Shown here: positions 50,467 through 61,434 of the stretch, one piece after another
How the letters are laid out: each line of letters begins with the position of its first letter
Numbering within the stretch: the first letter of the stretch is position 1
Source of the DNA: Rhodoferax sp.
GTDB taxonomy: Bacteria; Pseudomonadota; Gammaproteobacteria; Burkholderiales; Burkholderiaceae_C
Assembly: GCF_012927445.1 (NCBI RefSeq)
Contig: NZ_JABBPD010000004.1
Span: 717,039-781,038, forward strand
Direction of reading: 5' to 3'
DNA length: 64,000 nucleotides
Translations under genes and position numbers: made by a program
The notes under the pieces: generated by a model
What the model saw: only the letters and a program-made list of their open reading frames with translations
What the model was told of the DNA's origin: nothing
Databases searched by the model: none

Positions 50467-51696
50467 TTAAAAGTTCCCCACAAACCAGTCCTTGACCTGG
50501 CCGAAAGCGGTTTTCATGGAGCCATTTTTTTGCGCCACCTTGAAGCCGCGCAGGCGCGCCAGTCGGGCCTCTTCGAGCAAACCCATGACCGTGGCCGCAC
50601 GGGGCTGGGCCACCATGTCGGACAGCGATCTTGCATATTGGGGAATCCCGCGGCGCACCGGCTTGAGGAAAATATCCTCGCCCAGTTCCACCATGCCGGG
50701 CATGATGCAGCTGCCACCGGTGAGCACAATGCCACTGGACAGCATTTCTTCAAAACCGGACTCGCGCATCACCTGGTGCACCAGCGAAAAAATCTCTTCG
50801 ACGCGGGGCTCGATGACGCCGGCCAGCGCCTGGCGGCTCAACATGCGCGGACCGCGGTCACCCAGACCGGGCACCTCGACCTGGGCATCCGGGTCGGCCA
50901 GCATCTGCTTGGCATAACCGCTCTCGACCTTGATGTCTTCGGCGTCCTTGGTCGGCGTACGCAGCGCCATGGCAATGTCGCTGGTGATCAGGTCACCGGC
51001 AATCGGGATGACGGCGGTGTGGCGGATGGCGCCATTGGTGAAGATCGCCACGTCGGTGGTGCCAGCGCCAATGTCGACCAGCGCCACGCCCAGCTCGCGT
51101 TCGTCTTCGGTCAGCACCGACAGGCTGCTGGCGAGCGGATTGAGCATGAGCTGCTCCACTTCCAAACCACAGCGGCGCACGCATTTGATGATGTTCTCGG
51201 CGGCACTTTGGGCGCCGGTCACGATGTGCACCTTGGCTTCCAGCCGGATGCCGCTCATGCCGATCGGCTCTTTCACATCCTGGCCGTCAATGATGAATTC
51301 CTGCGGCTCCACCAGCAGCAGCCGCTGGTCGGTCGAGATGTTGATCGCTTTGGCGGTTTCCACCACGCGCGCCACGTCGGCAGCGCTCACTTCACGGTCC
51401 TTGATGGCGACCATGCCGTGCGAATTGATGCCCCGGATATGGCTGCCGGTGATGCCGGTGTAAACCCGGGTGATCTTGCAGTCGGCCATCAGCTCGGCTT
51501 CTTTCAGCGCCTGCTGGATGCTTTGCACCGTGGCGTCAATGTTCACCACGACGCCGCGCTTGAGGCCATTGCTGGGTGCGACACCCAGCCCGGCGAGCTT
51601 GAGCTCGCCATTGGGCAGCACCTCGGCCACCACCACCATCACTTTGGCGGTGCCAATGTCCAGCCCTACGACCAGATCTTTGTATTCTTTCGCCAT
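50467..51696 (-). CDS. ftsA: Cell-division actin-like protein FtsA
   Basis: 409 residues. Actin-fold nucleotide motifs: VVGLDIGTAKVMVVVAE, VALVDIGAGTTDVAIFTNGA and GIVLTGGSCIMPGMVELG. The C-terminal amphipathic helix (GSMKTAFGQVKDWFVGNF) would hold it to the membrane and anchor FtsZ. The region before the ATG contains a 9-nt tandem repeat and a weak RBS (AGGTG). Confidence 0.96.
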   Translation of the reverse strand: MAKEYKDLVVGLDIGTAKVMVVVAEVLPNGELKLAGLGVAPSNGLKRGVVVNIDATVQSIQQALKEAELMADCKITRVYTGITGSHIRGINSHGMVAIKDREVSAADVARVVETAKAINISTDQRLLLVEPQEFIIDGQDVKEPIGMSGIRLEAKVHIVTGAQSAAENIIKCVRRCGLEVEQLMLNPLASSLSVLTEDERELGVALVDIGAGTTDVAIFTNGAIRHTAVIPIAGDLITSDIAMALRTPTKDAEDIKVESGYAKQMLADPDAQVEVPGLGDRGPRMLSRQALAGVIEPRVEEIFSLVHQVMRESGFEEMLSSGIVLTGGSCIMPGMVELGEDIFLKPVRRGIPQYARSLSDMVAQPRAATVMGLLEEARLARLRGFKVAQKNGSMKTAFGQVKDWFVGNF

Positions 51697-51703
51697 ATAT
51701 TCA

Positions 51704-51749
51704 CCTGTTGCTTCTGTTGCCGCTATTGCCGTTACTGCCGTTATTACCG
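51704..51749 (-). repeat. Degenerate 9-nt tandem repeat between ftsQ and ftsA
   Basis: On the minus strand AACGGTAAT, AACGGCAGT, AACGGCAAT, AGCGGCAAC and AGAAGCAAC follow without gaps. The array fills the whole space between the ftsQ stop and the ftsA RBS. It may result from slippage. Confidence 0.65.
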
Positions 51750-52535
51750 TTACTTTTTCTGCACATCCGCCACGAGGGTGGTCACACCCCGCAAGCGAAT
51801 GGCATACCCATCTTGATGTCGCAAATCTGCTGTTTCCAGGGCATCCGGCGTTCGTCCGTAGCGGGAAGTGACCTGGGTCAGCGTCTTGAGAAATCGTTGC
51901 GTGTGGGCCTGCACCTCCGCCACCGAGCCGCCACCCAGCTCGATGACCGCGCCCGTATCGAGCTTCACCCGCCAGCCGCCATGAACGGTCAGTTCAAGTT
52001 GCTCCAGCGCCATGTCCATGTCTTCAAACATCGGCTGCAGCGTCTGGTACATCGCCAGGATCAGCGCCGCCTGGACGTCCGGGCCATTCAAGCGAGGCAA
52101 GGTCTCTTGATCGACCTCGCCAATATTGGCTTCAAACACTTCGCCAAAACTGTTGACCATCCGGGACTCCCCCTCCACACCCCAGAAAGCCACCGCCTTG
52201 TGCTCCTGCAACAGCACCTTGAGCCGATTCGGAAATTCGCGCCGCACCACCGCCTGACGCACCCAGGGCACCGCCTCAAAAGCGAGCCGTGCTGCGGTCA
52301 GATCCATCGTGAAAAACGTGCCGCTCAACCGGGGGGCCACATTGGCCCGCAGGGTCAGCGCATTGTTGTGTGTCACTTCGCCGGTCACCGCAATGCCGCT
52401 GATGGCAAATTTGGGGTGACGCGAGGCCCAGCCCGCCACTGCGCCAACGACCATCAAGGCGAACGCCAGGAACAGGGCGGAGGCCGTCATGTTCATGAGC
52501 TTCACATCGAATGGTGCGGGCAGGTTTTTAGTCAT
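51750..52535 (-). CDS. ftsQ: Cell-division protein FtsQ
   Basis: 261-residue single-pass bitopic divisome protein. A short cytoplasmic tail precedes the helix [20 protein letters not shown]. The POTRA-like region is [20 protein letters not shown], then the beta domain ([23 protein letters not shown]). The ATG at 52535 overlaps the ddlB stop by 4 nt; the longer frame upstream is ddlB shadow. Confidence 0.93.
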   Translation of the reverse strand: MTKNLPAPFDVKLMNMTASALFLAFALMVVGAVAGWASRHPKFAISGIAVTGEVTHNNALTLRANVAPRLSGTFFTMDLTAARLAFEAVPWVRQAVVRREFPNRLKVLLQEHKAVAFWGVEGESRMVNSFGEVFEANIGEVDQETLPRLNGPDVQAALILAMYQTLQPMFEDMDMALEQLELTVHGGWRVKLDTGAVIELGGGSVAEVQAHTQRFLKTLTQVTSRYGRTPDALETADLRHQDGYAIRLRGVTTLVADVQKK

Positions 52536-53530
52536 GGAGCGACCTTGGACGAGTCCGCTGCACCAGCGCTGGGGGTGCCAGCGGCCAACGCATAGTCGAG
52601 GGCGGCATGGCGCAAGACCTCCACGCACAGCGCCGGGTAAGCAATACCGGCGGCCTGGGCCGACATCGGCACCAGCGAATGGCTGGTCATGCCGGGCGAG
52701 GTATTGATTTCAAGCAGATACGGCTTGCGCGTGCGGGCGTCAATCATCACGTCGGCACGGGCCCAGCCGCGACAACCCAGCACCCGGTAGGCCCGGAGCA
52801 CCAGTTGTTGAATATGCTGCTCTTCACCGTCGGGCAGCCCGCAGGGCACCAGATACTGCGTGGTGTTGGTGAAATACTTGTTCTGGTAATCGTAGTTGCC
52901 GTCCGGCGCCACAATGCGGATCACCGGCAGGGCCTGGGCGGCGGAGCCCGACCCCAGCACGGGAATCGTCACCTCATCGCCGCTGATGAACTGCTCGCAC
53001 AACACCATGGCGTCATGCCGGACCGCCAGCGCATAGGCCGCGGCGCACTGGTCTTTGTGCGTGACTTTGGTCAGGCCGATGGTGGAGCCTTCGCGGTCGG
53101 GCTTCACAATCATCGGGCATCCCAACTCGGCAAAGGCTCGTTCGGTGGCCGCCGCGCTGTCGACCTGCAGCCACTCGGGGGTGGGCAAGCCTTCACTGCG
53201 CCAGATGCGCTTGGTCATGACCTTGTCAATGCCGATGCTCGACGCCATGACGCCGGAACCAGTGTAGGGAATACCCAGCAACTCCAGCGCTCCCTGCACC
53301 GTGCCGTCCTCCCCAAAGCGGCCATGCAAGGCGATGAAGCAGCGTGCAAAACCTTCCCGTTTGAGTTCAGCCAGATCGCGCTCGGACGGATCAAACGCAT
53401 GGGCATCGACGCCTTGCGACAGCAAGGCCTGCAGCACGCCCTGGCCGGACATCAGGGACACTTCACGCTCGGCGGAGGCGCCGCCCATGAGCACCGCCAC
53501 TTTGCCTAGATTTAATTCAGAATAGCTCAT
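52532..53530 (-). CDS. ddlB: D-alanine-D-alanine ligase
   Basis: 332-residue ATP-grasp ligase. [20 protein letters not shown] at the N-terminus, [35 protein letters not shown] and the metal site [17 protein letters not shown] are all present. Makes D-Ala-D-Ala for MurF. It overlaps murC and ftsQ by 4 nt each. Confidence 0.97.
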   Translation of the reverse strand: MSYSELNLGKVAVLMGGASAEREVSLMSGQGVLQALLSQGVDAHAFDPSERDLAELKREGFARCFIALHGRFGEDGTVQGALELLGIPYTGSGVMASSIGIDKVMTKRIWRSEGLPTPEWLQVDSAAATERAFAELGCPMIVKPDREGSTIGLTKVTHKDQCAAAYALAVRHDAMVLCEQFISGDEVTIPVLGSGSAAQALPVIRIVAPDGNYDYQNKYFTNTTQYLVPCGLPDGEEQHIQQLVLRAYRVLGCRGWARADVMIDARTRKPYLLEINTSPGMTSHSLVPMSAQAAGIAYPALCVEVLRHAALDYALAAGTPSAGAADSSKVAP

Positions 53531-53573
53531 AGCCCGCGTATTTCCTGCGTTAGTTGCTCAGTATTTTGTAGCG
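53519..53573 (-). repeat. Core-genome repeat, copy 6 (murC end/ddlB start)
   Basis: Minus strand: CGCTACAAAATACTGAGCAA, then ACGCAGGAAATACGCGGGCT and ATGAGCTATTCTG. Close to copy 1 at the 5' side, more changed at the 3' side. It codes the last residues of MurC ([14 protein letters not shown]) and the first of DdlB. Confidence 0.6.
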
Positions 53574-54960
53574 ATTCGACCACTTTGCCCGGCACGGCAC
53601 CGATTGAGCCGGCGCCCATGCACAGCACCACGTCGCCGGCGCGGGCGTTGTCGAGGATGCTTTGCGGCATGTCGGCGATGTTGTCCACGAAGACAGGTTC
53701 GATGCGCCCCGCCACGCGTAGCGCGCGCGCCAGACTGCGGCCATCGGCCGCCACAATCGGCGCCTCACCGGCGGCATAGACCTCGGCCAGCAGCACGGCA
53801 TCGGCCAGCGCAATGACCTTGATGAAATCCTCAAAACAATCCCGGGTGCGGGTGTAGCGATGCGGCTGGAACGCCAGCACCAAGCGCCGCTCCGGAAAAG
53901 CCCCGCGTGCCGCCGCCAGCGTGGCCGCCATTTCAACCGGGTGGTGGCCATAGTCGTCAATCAGCGTGAAGAAGCCGCCATCACGCGCCCGGACCTCGCC
54001 GTAGCGCTGGAAGCGGCGACCGACGCCCTTGAACTCGGCCAGCGCCTTTTGCACTGCGGTGTCCGCCACATTCAGCTCTACCGCCACCGCAATCGCCGAC
54101 AAGGCATTGAGCACGTTGTGCCGGCCCGGCAGGTTCAGCACCACGTCCAGGTCCGACAGCACCACGCCATTGCGGCGCTGCACCGTGAAGTGCATTTGCC
54201 CGTCCACGGCGCGCACATCCACGGCGCGCACTTGTGCGCCTTCGTTGAAGCCGTAGCTTGTGATCGGGCAGGTTACCAGCGGCACGATGTCTTGCACAGC
54301 GGGGTCGTCGGTGCACAAAATGGCGGTGCCATAAAACGGCATGCGGTGCAGAAAATCAACGAACGCCTGCTTGAGCCGGGCAAAGTCGTGCCCGTAGGTC
54401 TCCATGTGGTCGGCGTCGATATTGGTCACCACCGCCATCACGGGCGACAGCTTCAGGAAGGAGGCGTCCGACTCGTCGGCTTCCACCACGATGTAATCGC
54501 CCTGTCCCAGCCGCGCGTTGACACCGGCACTGTTGAGCCGGCCACCAATCACAAAGGTGGGGTCCAAACCGGCTTCCGCCAGCACGCTGGCCACCAGGCT
54601 GGTGGTGGTGGTTTTGCCGTGGGTGCCGGCAATGGCGATGCCCTGCTTGAGACGCATCAACTCGGCCAGCATCAGCGCCCGCGGCACCACCGGGATGTGC
54701 TTCTCGCGGGCGGTCAGCACTTCAGGATTGTCGGCCTGCACGGCGGTGGAAGTGACCACCGCGTCGGCGCCATCCACGTTGGCGGCGGCATGGCCGATGT
54801 AGGTCTGGATGCCCAGGCCGGCGAGGCGCTTCAAGGTGACGCTGTCCGCCAAGTCGGAGCCTGAAATCACGTAGCCCAGATTAAACAGCACTTCAGCGAT
54901 GCCCGACATGCCAACGCCGCCGAGGCCTACAAAGTGAATATGACGAACAGCATGTTTCAT
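53527..54960 (-). CDS. murC: UDP-N-acetylmuramate-L-alanine ligase
   Basis: 477-residue Mur ligase adding L-Ala to UDP-MurNAc. [20 protein letters not shown], the ATP loop [32 protein letters not shown], and [16 protein letters not shown] are MurC signatures. C-terminal residues come from a repeat copy. Four-base overlaps with murG and ddlB. Confidence 0.97.
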   Translation of the reverse strand: MKHAVRHIHFVGLGGVGMSGIAEVLFNLGYVISGSDLADSVTLKRLAGLGIQTYIGHAAANVDGADAVVTSTAVQADNPEVLTAREKHIPVVPRALMLAELMRLKQGIAIAGTHGKTTTTSLVASVLAEAGLDPTFVIGGRLNSAGVNARLGQGDYIVVEADESDASFLKLSPVMAVVTNIDADHMETYGHDFARLKQAFVDFLHRMPFYGTAILCTDDPAVQDIVPLVTCPITSYGFNEGAQVRAVDVRAVDGQMHFTVQRRNGVVLSDLDVVLNLPGRHNVLNALSAIAVAVELNVADTAVQKALAEFKGVGRRFQRYGEVRARDGGFFTLIDDYGHHPVEMAATLAAARGAFPERRLVLAFQPHRYTRTRDCFEDFIKVIALADAVLLAEVYAAGEAPIVAADGRSLARALRVAGRIEPVFVDNIADMPQSILDNARAGDVVLCMGAGSIGAVPGKVVESLQNTEQLTQEIRGL

Positions 54961-56039
54961 GAAATCAGGTCCTCACACGCGGCCACGATTTTCGCGGTCG
55001 CGTCAGTTTTTTCTAATCTTTTGGCTTGCAGCGCGCATGTCAGCAGCACACTACGCTCTGTTTTTTGTAGCATCTCAGCAAGCCGCTCGGGGGTCAACTC
55101 CGACTGCGGCACCAGCCAGCCGGCGCCCTGATCGACCAAAAATCGGGCATTGGCGGTCTGGTGATCGTCCACCGCGAACGGGAACGGCACAAACAGGGCC
55201 GCCGCGCCGACGGCGGCAATCTCGGTCACGGTACTGGCGCCCGCGCGGCAAATCACCAGATCGGCATCGGCAAAAGCTTGCGCAGTGTCGTCAATAAAAG
55301 GTGTGAGTTGCGCCTGCACCCCCACCTGCGCGTAGTTGGCGCGCAATTGATCAATCTGGGTGGCGCCGCTTTGGTGGATCACCAGCGGGCGCTCATGCAG
55401 CGGAATCAGGGCCAGCGCCCGGGGCACGATATCGTTCAAGGCCCGCGCCCCCAGACTGCCGCCCAGCACCAGCAAGCGCAAAGGTCCGCTGCGCCCGGCA
55501 AAGCGGGTGGCAGGGTCGGGGCCACCAATGAAAGCCGCCCGCAGGGGGTTGCCCACCCACTGCCCTTTTTTGAGGACATCAGGGAAAGCGGTGAACACGC
55601 GCTGCGCCACCGCCGCCAACACCTTGTTGGCCATGCCCACCACTGAATTTTGTTCGTGCAGGATCAGGGGTTTGCCCAGCAGAGCGCTCATCAGCCCGGC
55701 CGGAAAAGTGATGTAGCCACCCAGCCCCACCACGACGTCGGGCTTGACGCGGCGCAGCACCTGGATGCTTTGCCAGCACGCGCGCAGCAGGCGCCAAGGC
55801 AACCTGGCGAGCGTCGAGAATCCTTTGCCGCGCACCCCCGAGAAATCAAGCGCTTCCAGCGGGAAGCCCTGGGGCGGCACCAGCCGGCTTTCCATGCTCG
55901 GCTGGGCGGCAGTGCCCGTCCCACCGAGCCAGTGCACCCGCCAGCCTCGTTCGCGCAAAGCCTGCGCCACCGCCAGCCCCGGGAAAATATGCCCCCCCGT
56001 GCCGCCGGCCATCACGAGTGCGGTCTTGCTAGCGCTCAT
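54957..56039 (-). CDS. murG: UDP-GlcNAc:lipid I GlcNAc transferase MurG
   Basis: 360-residue peripheral membrane enzyme making lipid [56 protein letters not shown] and [15 protein letters not shown] are the typical blocks. The C-terminal segment [20 protein letters not shown] is encoded by a repeat copy. It overlaps ftsW and murC by 4 nt. Confidence 0.97.
   Translation of the reverse strand: MSASKTALVMAGGTGGHIFPGLAVAQALRERGWRVHWLGGTGTAAQPSMESRLVPPQGFPLEALDFSGVRGKGFSTLARLPWRLLRACWQSIQVLRRVKPDVVVGLGGYITFPAGLMSALLGKPLILHEQNSVVGMANKVLAAVAQRVFTAFPDVLKKGQWVGNPLRAAFIGGPDPATRFAGRSGPLRLLVLGGSLGARALNDIVPRALALIPLHERPLVIHQSGATQIDQLRANYAQVGVQAQLTPFIDDTAQAFADADLVICRAGASTVTEIAAVGAAALFVPFPFAVDDHQTANARFLVDQGAGWLVPQSELTPERLAEMLQKTERSVLLTCALQAKRLEKTDATAKIVAACEDLIS
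55015..55072 (-). repeat. Core-genome repeat, copy 7 (in frame in murG)
   Basis: Minus strand: TGCTACAAAAAACAGAGCGT, GCTGCTGACATGCGCGCTGC, then AAGCCAAAAGATT. Its first half nearly equals the aroE copy and gives the same protein start LQKTE. Confidence 0.58.
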
Positions 56040-57292
56040 ACCCGGCCCCCCTGCATCAGCAGTCGGTTTTCATAGTCAATCCGCAACACCACGGCGAGCG
56101 CGACCATGTTGACCAAAATGGCGGAGCCGCCGTAGCTCATCAGCGGCAAGGTCAGGCCTTTGGTGGGCAGGGCGCCGAGGTTCACCCCCATGTTGATGAA
56201 GGCCTGGAAGCCCATCCAGATGCCGACACCCTGCGACACCAGCCCGGCAAACACCCGGTCCAGCGCAATGGCCTGGCGTCCGATGTGCATCATGCGGCGC
56301 GTCAGCCAGAGGAACAGGCCAATCACGCAGACCACGCCGACCAGGCCGAACTCTTCCCCGATCACGGCCAGCAGAAAATCGGTGTGGGCTTCGGGCAACC
56401 AGTGCAGTTTTTCCACACTGCCGCCCAGCCCGACGCCAAAAATCTCACCGCGGCCAATGGCGATCAGGGAATGGGTAAGCTGGTAGCCTTTGGCCAAGGC
56501 GTTCTTCTCGCTCCAGGGGTCGAGGTAGGCAAAAATACGCTCGCGCCGCCATTCACTGGTGGCAATCATCAATCCGAAGGCGACCAACAGCACGGCCGCA
56601 ATCAAGAAGAACATGCGGGCGTTGACGCCACCCAGAAACAAAATGCCCATGGCGATCACGGCGATCACCATGAAGGCGCCCATGTCAGGCTCCAGCAGCA
56701 GCAACACTCCGATCACCGCCACCGCCGCCCCCATCGGCAACACGGCGCGAAAGAAGCGTTCTTTCACCTCCATCTTGCGCACCATATAGTCCGCGGCATA
56801 CAGCAGCACGGTGAACTTGGCCAGTTCGGAAGGCTGAAAACTCAACGGCCCCAGCGCAATCCAGCGGCGGGCGCCATAGACCACTTTGCCGACATGTGGA
56901 ATCAAGACCGCGGTCAGCAACACCAACGACGCCACGAACAGCCAAGGGGCCGCTTTCTCCCAGGTCGCCACCGGAACCTGGAACGCCAGCAGTGCCGCCA
57001 CAAATGAAATCACCAGCCACATCACATGGCGCGTCAGGAAATAGGTGTGCGTGTACTTGGCAAACCGGGGGTTTTCCGGCATGGCAATCGAGGCCGAGTA
57101 GACCATCACCAGCCCCCAGGCGAGCAGCGCCACGGTGACCCAGATCAGCGCCTGGTCAAACACCATCTCACGCGACGGCGCGCTGCCGGTTTCGGCACGC
57201 CGCGTCGCGCCCAGCCGCACCGGCAGGACATCGCCCACCGGCTTGGCCAAGCTGCCGAGCCAGCCGGTCATGCGCTGGGTAAAGCCGCTCAC
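56036..57292 (-). CDS. ftsW: Divisome SEDS glycosyltransferase FtsW
   Basis: 418 residues with ten hydrophobic helices. SEDS motifs: [52 protein letters not shown], and [10 protein letters not shown]. It polymerises septal glycan with FtsI. It shares the fold with RodA at 16115-17269. It overlaps murD and murG by 4 nt. Confidence 0.96.
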   Translation of the reverse strand: MSGFTQRMTGWLGSLAKPVGDVLPVRLGATRRAETGSAPSREMVFDQALIWVTVALLAWGLVMVYSASIAMPENPRFAKYTHTYFLTRHVMWLVISFVAALLAFQVPVATWEKAAPWLFVASLVLLTAVLIPHVGKVVYGARRWIALGPLSFQPSELAKFTVLLYAADYMVRKMEVKERFFRAVLPMGAAVAVIGVLLLLEPDMGAFMVIAVIAMGILFLGGVNARMFFLIAAVLLVAFGLMIATSEWRRERIFAYLDPWSEKNALAKGYQLTHSLIAIGRGEIFGVGLGGSVEKLHWLPEAHTDFLLAVIGEEFGLVGVVCVIGLFLWLTRRMMHIGRQAIALDRVFAGLVSQGVGIWMGFQAFINMGVNLGALPTKGLTLPLMSYGGSAILVNMVALAVVLRIDYENRLLMQGGRV

Positions 57293-58806
57293 AGCGTGCC
57301 TCCCATCTCGGCACCGGCGGCGCTGGCGACGGCACTCACCGCCTCTACGAACACCCGGGCGCGGTGCTCATAGTTGTCAAACATGTCGAAGCTAGCACAG
57401 GCCGGCGACATCAGCACCGCATCGCCGGCATGGGCCAGCCGATTCGCCTGCGCCACCGCCTCGGCCATGGACGCGGCCTCACTCAGCGGCACGCCAGTGT
57501 GTTCCAGTGCGGCCCGAATCTGCGGCGCATCGCGGCCAATCAGCACCACCGCGCGGGCGTAGCGCGACACCGGTTCGGCCAGCGGCGTGAAGTCTTGCCC
57601 CTTGCCTTCACCACCCATGATGGCGATCACCTTGCGCTCCGCCCCCAGACCGCACAGGGCGGCCACGGTGGCGCCGACATTGGTGCCTTTGCTATCGTCA
57701 AAAAATTCCACTTCATTGAAGATGCCGATCGGTTCGACCCGATGCGGTTCGCCCCGGTATTCACGCAGGCCGTAGAGGATGGGCCCCAGACCACAACCCG
57801 CGGCGGAGGCGAGCGCCAGCGCCGCCAGGGCATTGACCGCGTTATGGCGGCCCCGGATGCGCAAGGCGTCGGCCGGCATCAGGCGCTGAATGTGAATTTC
57901 TTCGGCGGCTTCACTGCGTTTGCGGCGGGTCTCATCGGCTTCCAACGCGCGCACCAGCCACACCATGCCATTGACCTGCTCAATGCCAAAGTCACCCGGG
58001 CGCTGCGGCATGTCGCCCCCGAACGTGACATAAGGACGATACAAGGGGCGCTGCAGCTTCACGCGCAGGGGTTCCGGCAACATGGCCATGACGACCGGGT
58101 CTTCCCGGTTCAGCACCATCAAGCCCTGTGAGCCAAAGATGTTGGCCTTGGCCGCCACATAAGCCGCCATGCTGCCATGCCAGTCCAGGTGGTCTTGCGT
58201 GATGTTGAGTACGGTGGCGGCGCTGGGCTCGAAGGTTTTTTCACCGTCCAGCTGAAAGCTCGACAACTCGATGACCCAGACCTCGGGCAGTGATTCCGCG
58301 TCCAGGTGTTTGATCAACGTGTCCAGCAGCGTGGGGCCGATATTGCCGGCCACGGCGACCGTTTTACCCGCCCGGCTGACCAGTTGCCCGGTGAGCGAAG
58401 TGACCGTGGTTTTGCCGTTGGTGCCGGTCACGGCCAGCACTTTCGGGTCGTAGCCGCGCTCCGCCTTCAGGTTGATGAGCGCCTGCGAAAATAAGCCTAA
58501 TTCGCCTGCAGCCCACAATCCCTGTGCGTGTGCCGCTTTCATAACTGTAGCAACTTCGGCCGGCATCAATCCCGGACTCTTGAACACGGCGCGGACGTCG
58601 CTGCCGTCGACCAGCGCCGCGTCGAAAACGCCACTGACAAACCGGGCGGCCGGCACCTCGCCTTGCAAGGCGGCCAACTGCGGCGGCGCGGTGCGGGTAT
58701 CCGCGACCGTCACCTGGGCGCCCAAGCGCGCGCACCAACGCGCCATCGCCAAGCCGGATGCACCCAGGCCCAGAATGAGAACGTGTTGGTCTTGCAGCGT
58801 GTTCAC
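57289..58806 (-). CDS. murD: UDP-MurNAc-L-Ala-D-Glu ligase MurD
   Basis: 505 residues, longer than the usual 440-450. [23 protein letters not shown] loop [33 protein letters not shown], and [14 protein letters not shown] mark the family. The extra length is mainly a charged stretch ([20 protein letters not shown]) before RIRGRHN. The segment [20 protein letters not shown] is encoded in part by a repeat copy. It overlaps ftsW by 4 nt. Confidence 0.96.
   Translation of the reverse strand: MNTLQDQHVLILGLGASGLAMARWCARLGAQVTVADTRTAPPQLAALQGEVPAARFVSGVFDAALVDGSDVRAVFKSPGLMPAEVATVMKAAHAQGLWAAGELGLFSQALINLKAERGYDPKVLAVTGTNGKTTVTSLTGQLVSRAGKTVAVAGNIGPTLLDTLIKHLDAESLPEVWVIELSSFQLDGEKTFEPSAATVLNITQDHLDWHGSMAAYVAAKANIFGSQGLMVLNREDPVVMAMLPEPLRVKLQRPLYRPYVTFGGDMPQRPGDFGIEQVNGMVWLVRALEADETRRKRSEAAEEIHIQRLMPADALRIRGRHNAVNALAALALASAAGCGLGPILYGLREYRGEPHRVEPIGIFNEVEFFDDSKGTNVGATVAALCGLGAERKVIAIMGGEGKGQDFTPLAEPVSRYARAVVLIGRDAPQIRAALEHTGVPLSEAASMAEAVAQANRLAHAGDAVLMSPACASFDMFDNYEHRARVFVEAVSAVASAAGAEMGGTL
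58496..58552 (-). repeat. Core-genome repeat, copy 8 (in frame in murD)
   Basis: Minus strand: TGCTACAGTTATGAAAGC, CACACGCACAGGGATTGTGG, GCTGCAGGCGAATTAGG. Matches the family at the 5' GCTA, AGC, CGCA and GGGCTgcAGGC anchors. Confidence 0.5.
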
Positions 58807-58809
58807 GGC

Positions 58810-59988
58810 TTATCTCAGCTTCAAGGTCGACAGGCCCACCAGGCACAAGAGCATGGTGATGATCCAGAACCGCACCACAACCTGCGTTTCTTTCCAGCCG
58901 CTTTTCTCGAAATGATGGTGCAGCGGCGCCATCTTCAAAATGCGCCGTCCTTGCCCATAGCGCTTTTTCGTGTACTTGAAGTAAGTCACCTGCAGCATGA
59001 CCGACAAGGCCTCGACCACAAAAATGCCGCCCATGATGGCCAACACAACTTCCTGACGCACGATCACCGCGATGGTGCCCAAGGCCGCGCCCAGCGCCAA
59101 CGCACCCACGTCACCCATGAACACCTGCGCCGGGTGGGTGTTGAACCACAAGAACGCCAGCCCCGCCCCGGCCATGGCCGAGCAGAAGATCAGCAGTTCA
59201 CCGGCCCCCGGAATGTGTGGAAAAAACAGGTACTTGGAATAGACCGCGCTGCCGGTCACATAGGCAAAAATGCCCAGCGCCGAGCCGACCATCACCACCG
59301 GCATGATGGCCAGGCCGTCCAGACCATCGGTGAGGTTCACCGCATTGCTGGAGCCGACGATCACGAGGTAGGTCAGGATGACAAAGCCGAGCACGCCCAG
59401 CGGATAACTGATCTCCTTCATGAACGGCAACAGCAAGCCGGCTTTGGGCGGCAGACTCAAATCAAAGCCCGACTGCACCCATCTGAAAAACAACTCCAGC
59501 ACACGCATATTCGAGTTTTCCGAAATGCTGAACACCAGGTAGAGCGCCGCCACCAGACCGATCAAGGATTGCCAGAAATACTTTTCCCGCGACCGCATGC
59601 CCTCGGGATCTTTATTCACGACCTTGCGCCAATCGTCCGCCCAGCCAATCGCACCAAAACCCAGCGTCACCAGCAGCACGATCCAGACAAACCGGTTGCT
59701 CAGGTCAACCCACAACAGGGTGGAGATGGCGATGCACAGCAAAATCAGGACGCCGCCCATGGTCGGCGTGCCACTCTTGATCTGGTGCGAGTCCATGCCG
59801 TAACCCCGAATCGGCTGGCCGATCTTGAGTTCCGTCAGGCGCCGAATGACAAAAGGCCCGGCCACCAGCCCCATCAGCAGCGCCGTCAAGGCGGCCATGA
59901 CGGCGCGGAACGTCAGGTATTGGAAAACCCGAAAAAACCCGAATTCAGGCGACAGCGACTGCAGCCATTGGGCAAGACTTAGCAGCAT
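58810..59988 (-). CDS. mraY: Phospho-MurNAc-pentapeptide transferase MraY
   Basis: 392 residues, about ten membrane helices. [12 protein letters not shown], then the Mg-binding [18 protein letters not shown] and [15 protein letters not shown], and [19 protein letters not shown], are all MraY hallmarks. Links phospho-MurNAc-pentapeptide to undecaprenyl phosphate. It follows murF after 21 nt. Confidence 0.97.
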   Translation of the reverse strand: MLLSLAQWLQSLSPEFGFFRVFQYLTFRAVMAALTALLMGLVAGPFVIRRLTELKIGQPIRGYGMDSHQIKSGTPTMGGVLILLCIAISTLLWVDLSNRFVWIVLLVTLGFGAIGWADDWRKVVNKDPEGMRSREKYFWQSLIGLVAALYLVFSISENSNMRVLELFFRWVQSGFDLSLPPKAGLLLPFMKEISYPLGVLGFVILTYLVIVGSSNAVNLTDGLDGLAIMPVVMVGSALGIFAYVTGSAVYSKYLFFPHIPGAGELLIFCSAMAGAGLAFLWFNTHPAQVFMGDVGALALGAALGTIAVIVRQEVVLAIMGGIFVVEALSVMLQVTYFKYTKKRYGQGRRILKMAPLHHHFEKSGWKETQVVVRFWIITMLLCLVGLSTLKLR

Positions 59989-60009
59989 TGCGAACTCCTA
60001 GAGTGGGAG

Positions 60010-61434
60010 TTAAACAGCATGACTTTTTTCCTTGTCGTTGTGGGCGTGGGCGACGATGGCTTCAACCACCCGCTCCATCTTCATGAATCGCGAACCCTTG
60101 ACCAGCACACTGCCCACGCGAGGCAGTTCGGCCAACACGGCCGCTTGAATGGATTGACTATCGGCAAAATGACGGCCGGCGCCGAAGCTGCTTGAGGCGG
60201 CGGCGGACAAGTCCCCCTGCGTGAACAGCGCCTCAATCCCAAGCGTGCGGGCCAGTTGCCCGGCTTCGGCATGGAACTGCGGTCCCTGATCGCCCACTTC
60301 GCCCATGTCGCCCAGCACCAGCAGCCGCGGCCCCGGCAGGGCGGCCAGCACATGAATGGCTGCCTGCACCGAGTCGGGGTTGGCGTTGTAGGTATCGTCG
60401 ACCAGCGTAATGGCGCGCTCGCCGGCTTGGACCAGCACGGCACGGGAGCGCCCTTTGACCGGCTCAAACGCGGCCAAGCCCAGAGCGATGGCCTCCAGCG
60501 AGACGCCGGCGGCCAGTGTGCAGGCCACGGCGGCGAGTGAATTCTTGACGTTGTGCAGGCCGGCAATATGCAGGGCATAGCGCAGCGGACCGGCCGGAGT
60601 GGTCACGGCCACCTGCCAGGCAGCGCCCGACCAGACCGCTTCGGTACACCGCACATCCGCCGTATGGACGGCGTCATTGGCGACACAGAACTGCAGCACG
60701 GCACGTTGACCAGCTTTGGCGGACCACAGCGTGCTGTAAAGGTCGTCACTGGGGAACACCGCCACCCCATTGGCGGCCAGCGCGTCAATGACGGCGCCGT
60801 TTTCTTGCGCCACGGCTTCCACCGTGGCCATGAATTCAAGATGCTCACGCTGTGCGTTATTCACCAGCGCCACCGTCGGCTGGGCGATGGCGGCCAGGGT
60901 CGCAATCTCGCCCGGATGGTTCATGCCCAGCTCAATCACGGCCACTTCATGGTGCGGGCGCAACCGCAGCACCGTCAAGGGAACACCGATCTCATTGTTG
61001 AAATTGCCTTGCGTGGCCAAGAAGGCCTGCGGCTTGAAAGCCTGCAAGATGGCGGCGATCATCTGCGTCACGGTGGTCTTGCCGTTGCTGCCGGTCACCG
61101 CCATCAGCGGCAGCTTGAACTGTGCGCGCCAGCCCGTGGCCAGTGCCGCCAGCGCCAGCTTGGCATCCGCCACCACCACGCCAGGCAGGCCAACGGCGCG
61201 CAGGCGGTCATCGGCATCTCCCTGACAGACGGCGGCTACGGCGCCCTTGGCTTTGGCCTCGGCCAGAAAATCATTGGCGTCAAAGCGCTCGCCCTGCAGC
61301 GCCACAAACAGATCCCCCGGTTCAATCGTGCGGGTGTCGGTATGCACGCGCCGAAAAGTCACCGCGCCATGGCCGACCAGGCGTGCGCTCGTGAGCCACG
61401 CCAGGGTTTGCTGCAGCGTCATCATGTCACGCAT
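60010..61434 (-). CDS. murF: UDP-MurNAc-tripeptide:D-Ala-D-Ala ligase MurF
   Basis: 474 residues from the ATG at 61434, which overlaps murE by 8 nt and has GGGAG seven bases upstream; ATG codons at 61425 and 61422 are alternatives. ATP loop AVTGSNGKTTVTQMIAAIL, VIELGMNHPGEIATLA, LVDDTYNANPDSVQAAI and LVLGDMGEVGDQGPQFH are MurF motifs. Adds D-Ala-D-Ala made by DdlB. Confidence 0.96.
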   Translation of the reverse strand: MRDMMTLQQTLAWLTSARLVGHGAVTFRRVHTDTRTIEPGDLFVALQGERFDANDFLAEAKAKGAVAAVCQGDADDRLRAVGLPGVVVADAKLALAALATGWRAQFKLPLMAVTGSNGKTTVTQMIAAILQAFKPQAFLATQGNFNNEIGVPLTVLRLRPHHEVAVIELGMNHPGEIATLAAIAQPTVALVNNAQREHLEFMATVEAVAQENGAVIDALAANGVAVFPSDDLYSTLWSAKAGQRAVLQFCVANDAVHTADVRCTEAVWSGAAWQVAVTTPAGPLRYALHIAGLHNVKNSLAAVACTLAAGVSLEAIALGLAAFEPVKGRSRAVLVQAGERAITLVDDTYNANPDSVQAAIHVLAALPGPRLLVLGDMGEVGDQGPQFHAEAGQLARTLGIEALFTQGDLSAAASSSFGAGRHFADSQSIQAAVLAELPRVGSVLVKGSRFMKMERVVEAIVAHAHNDKEKSHAV

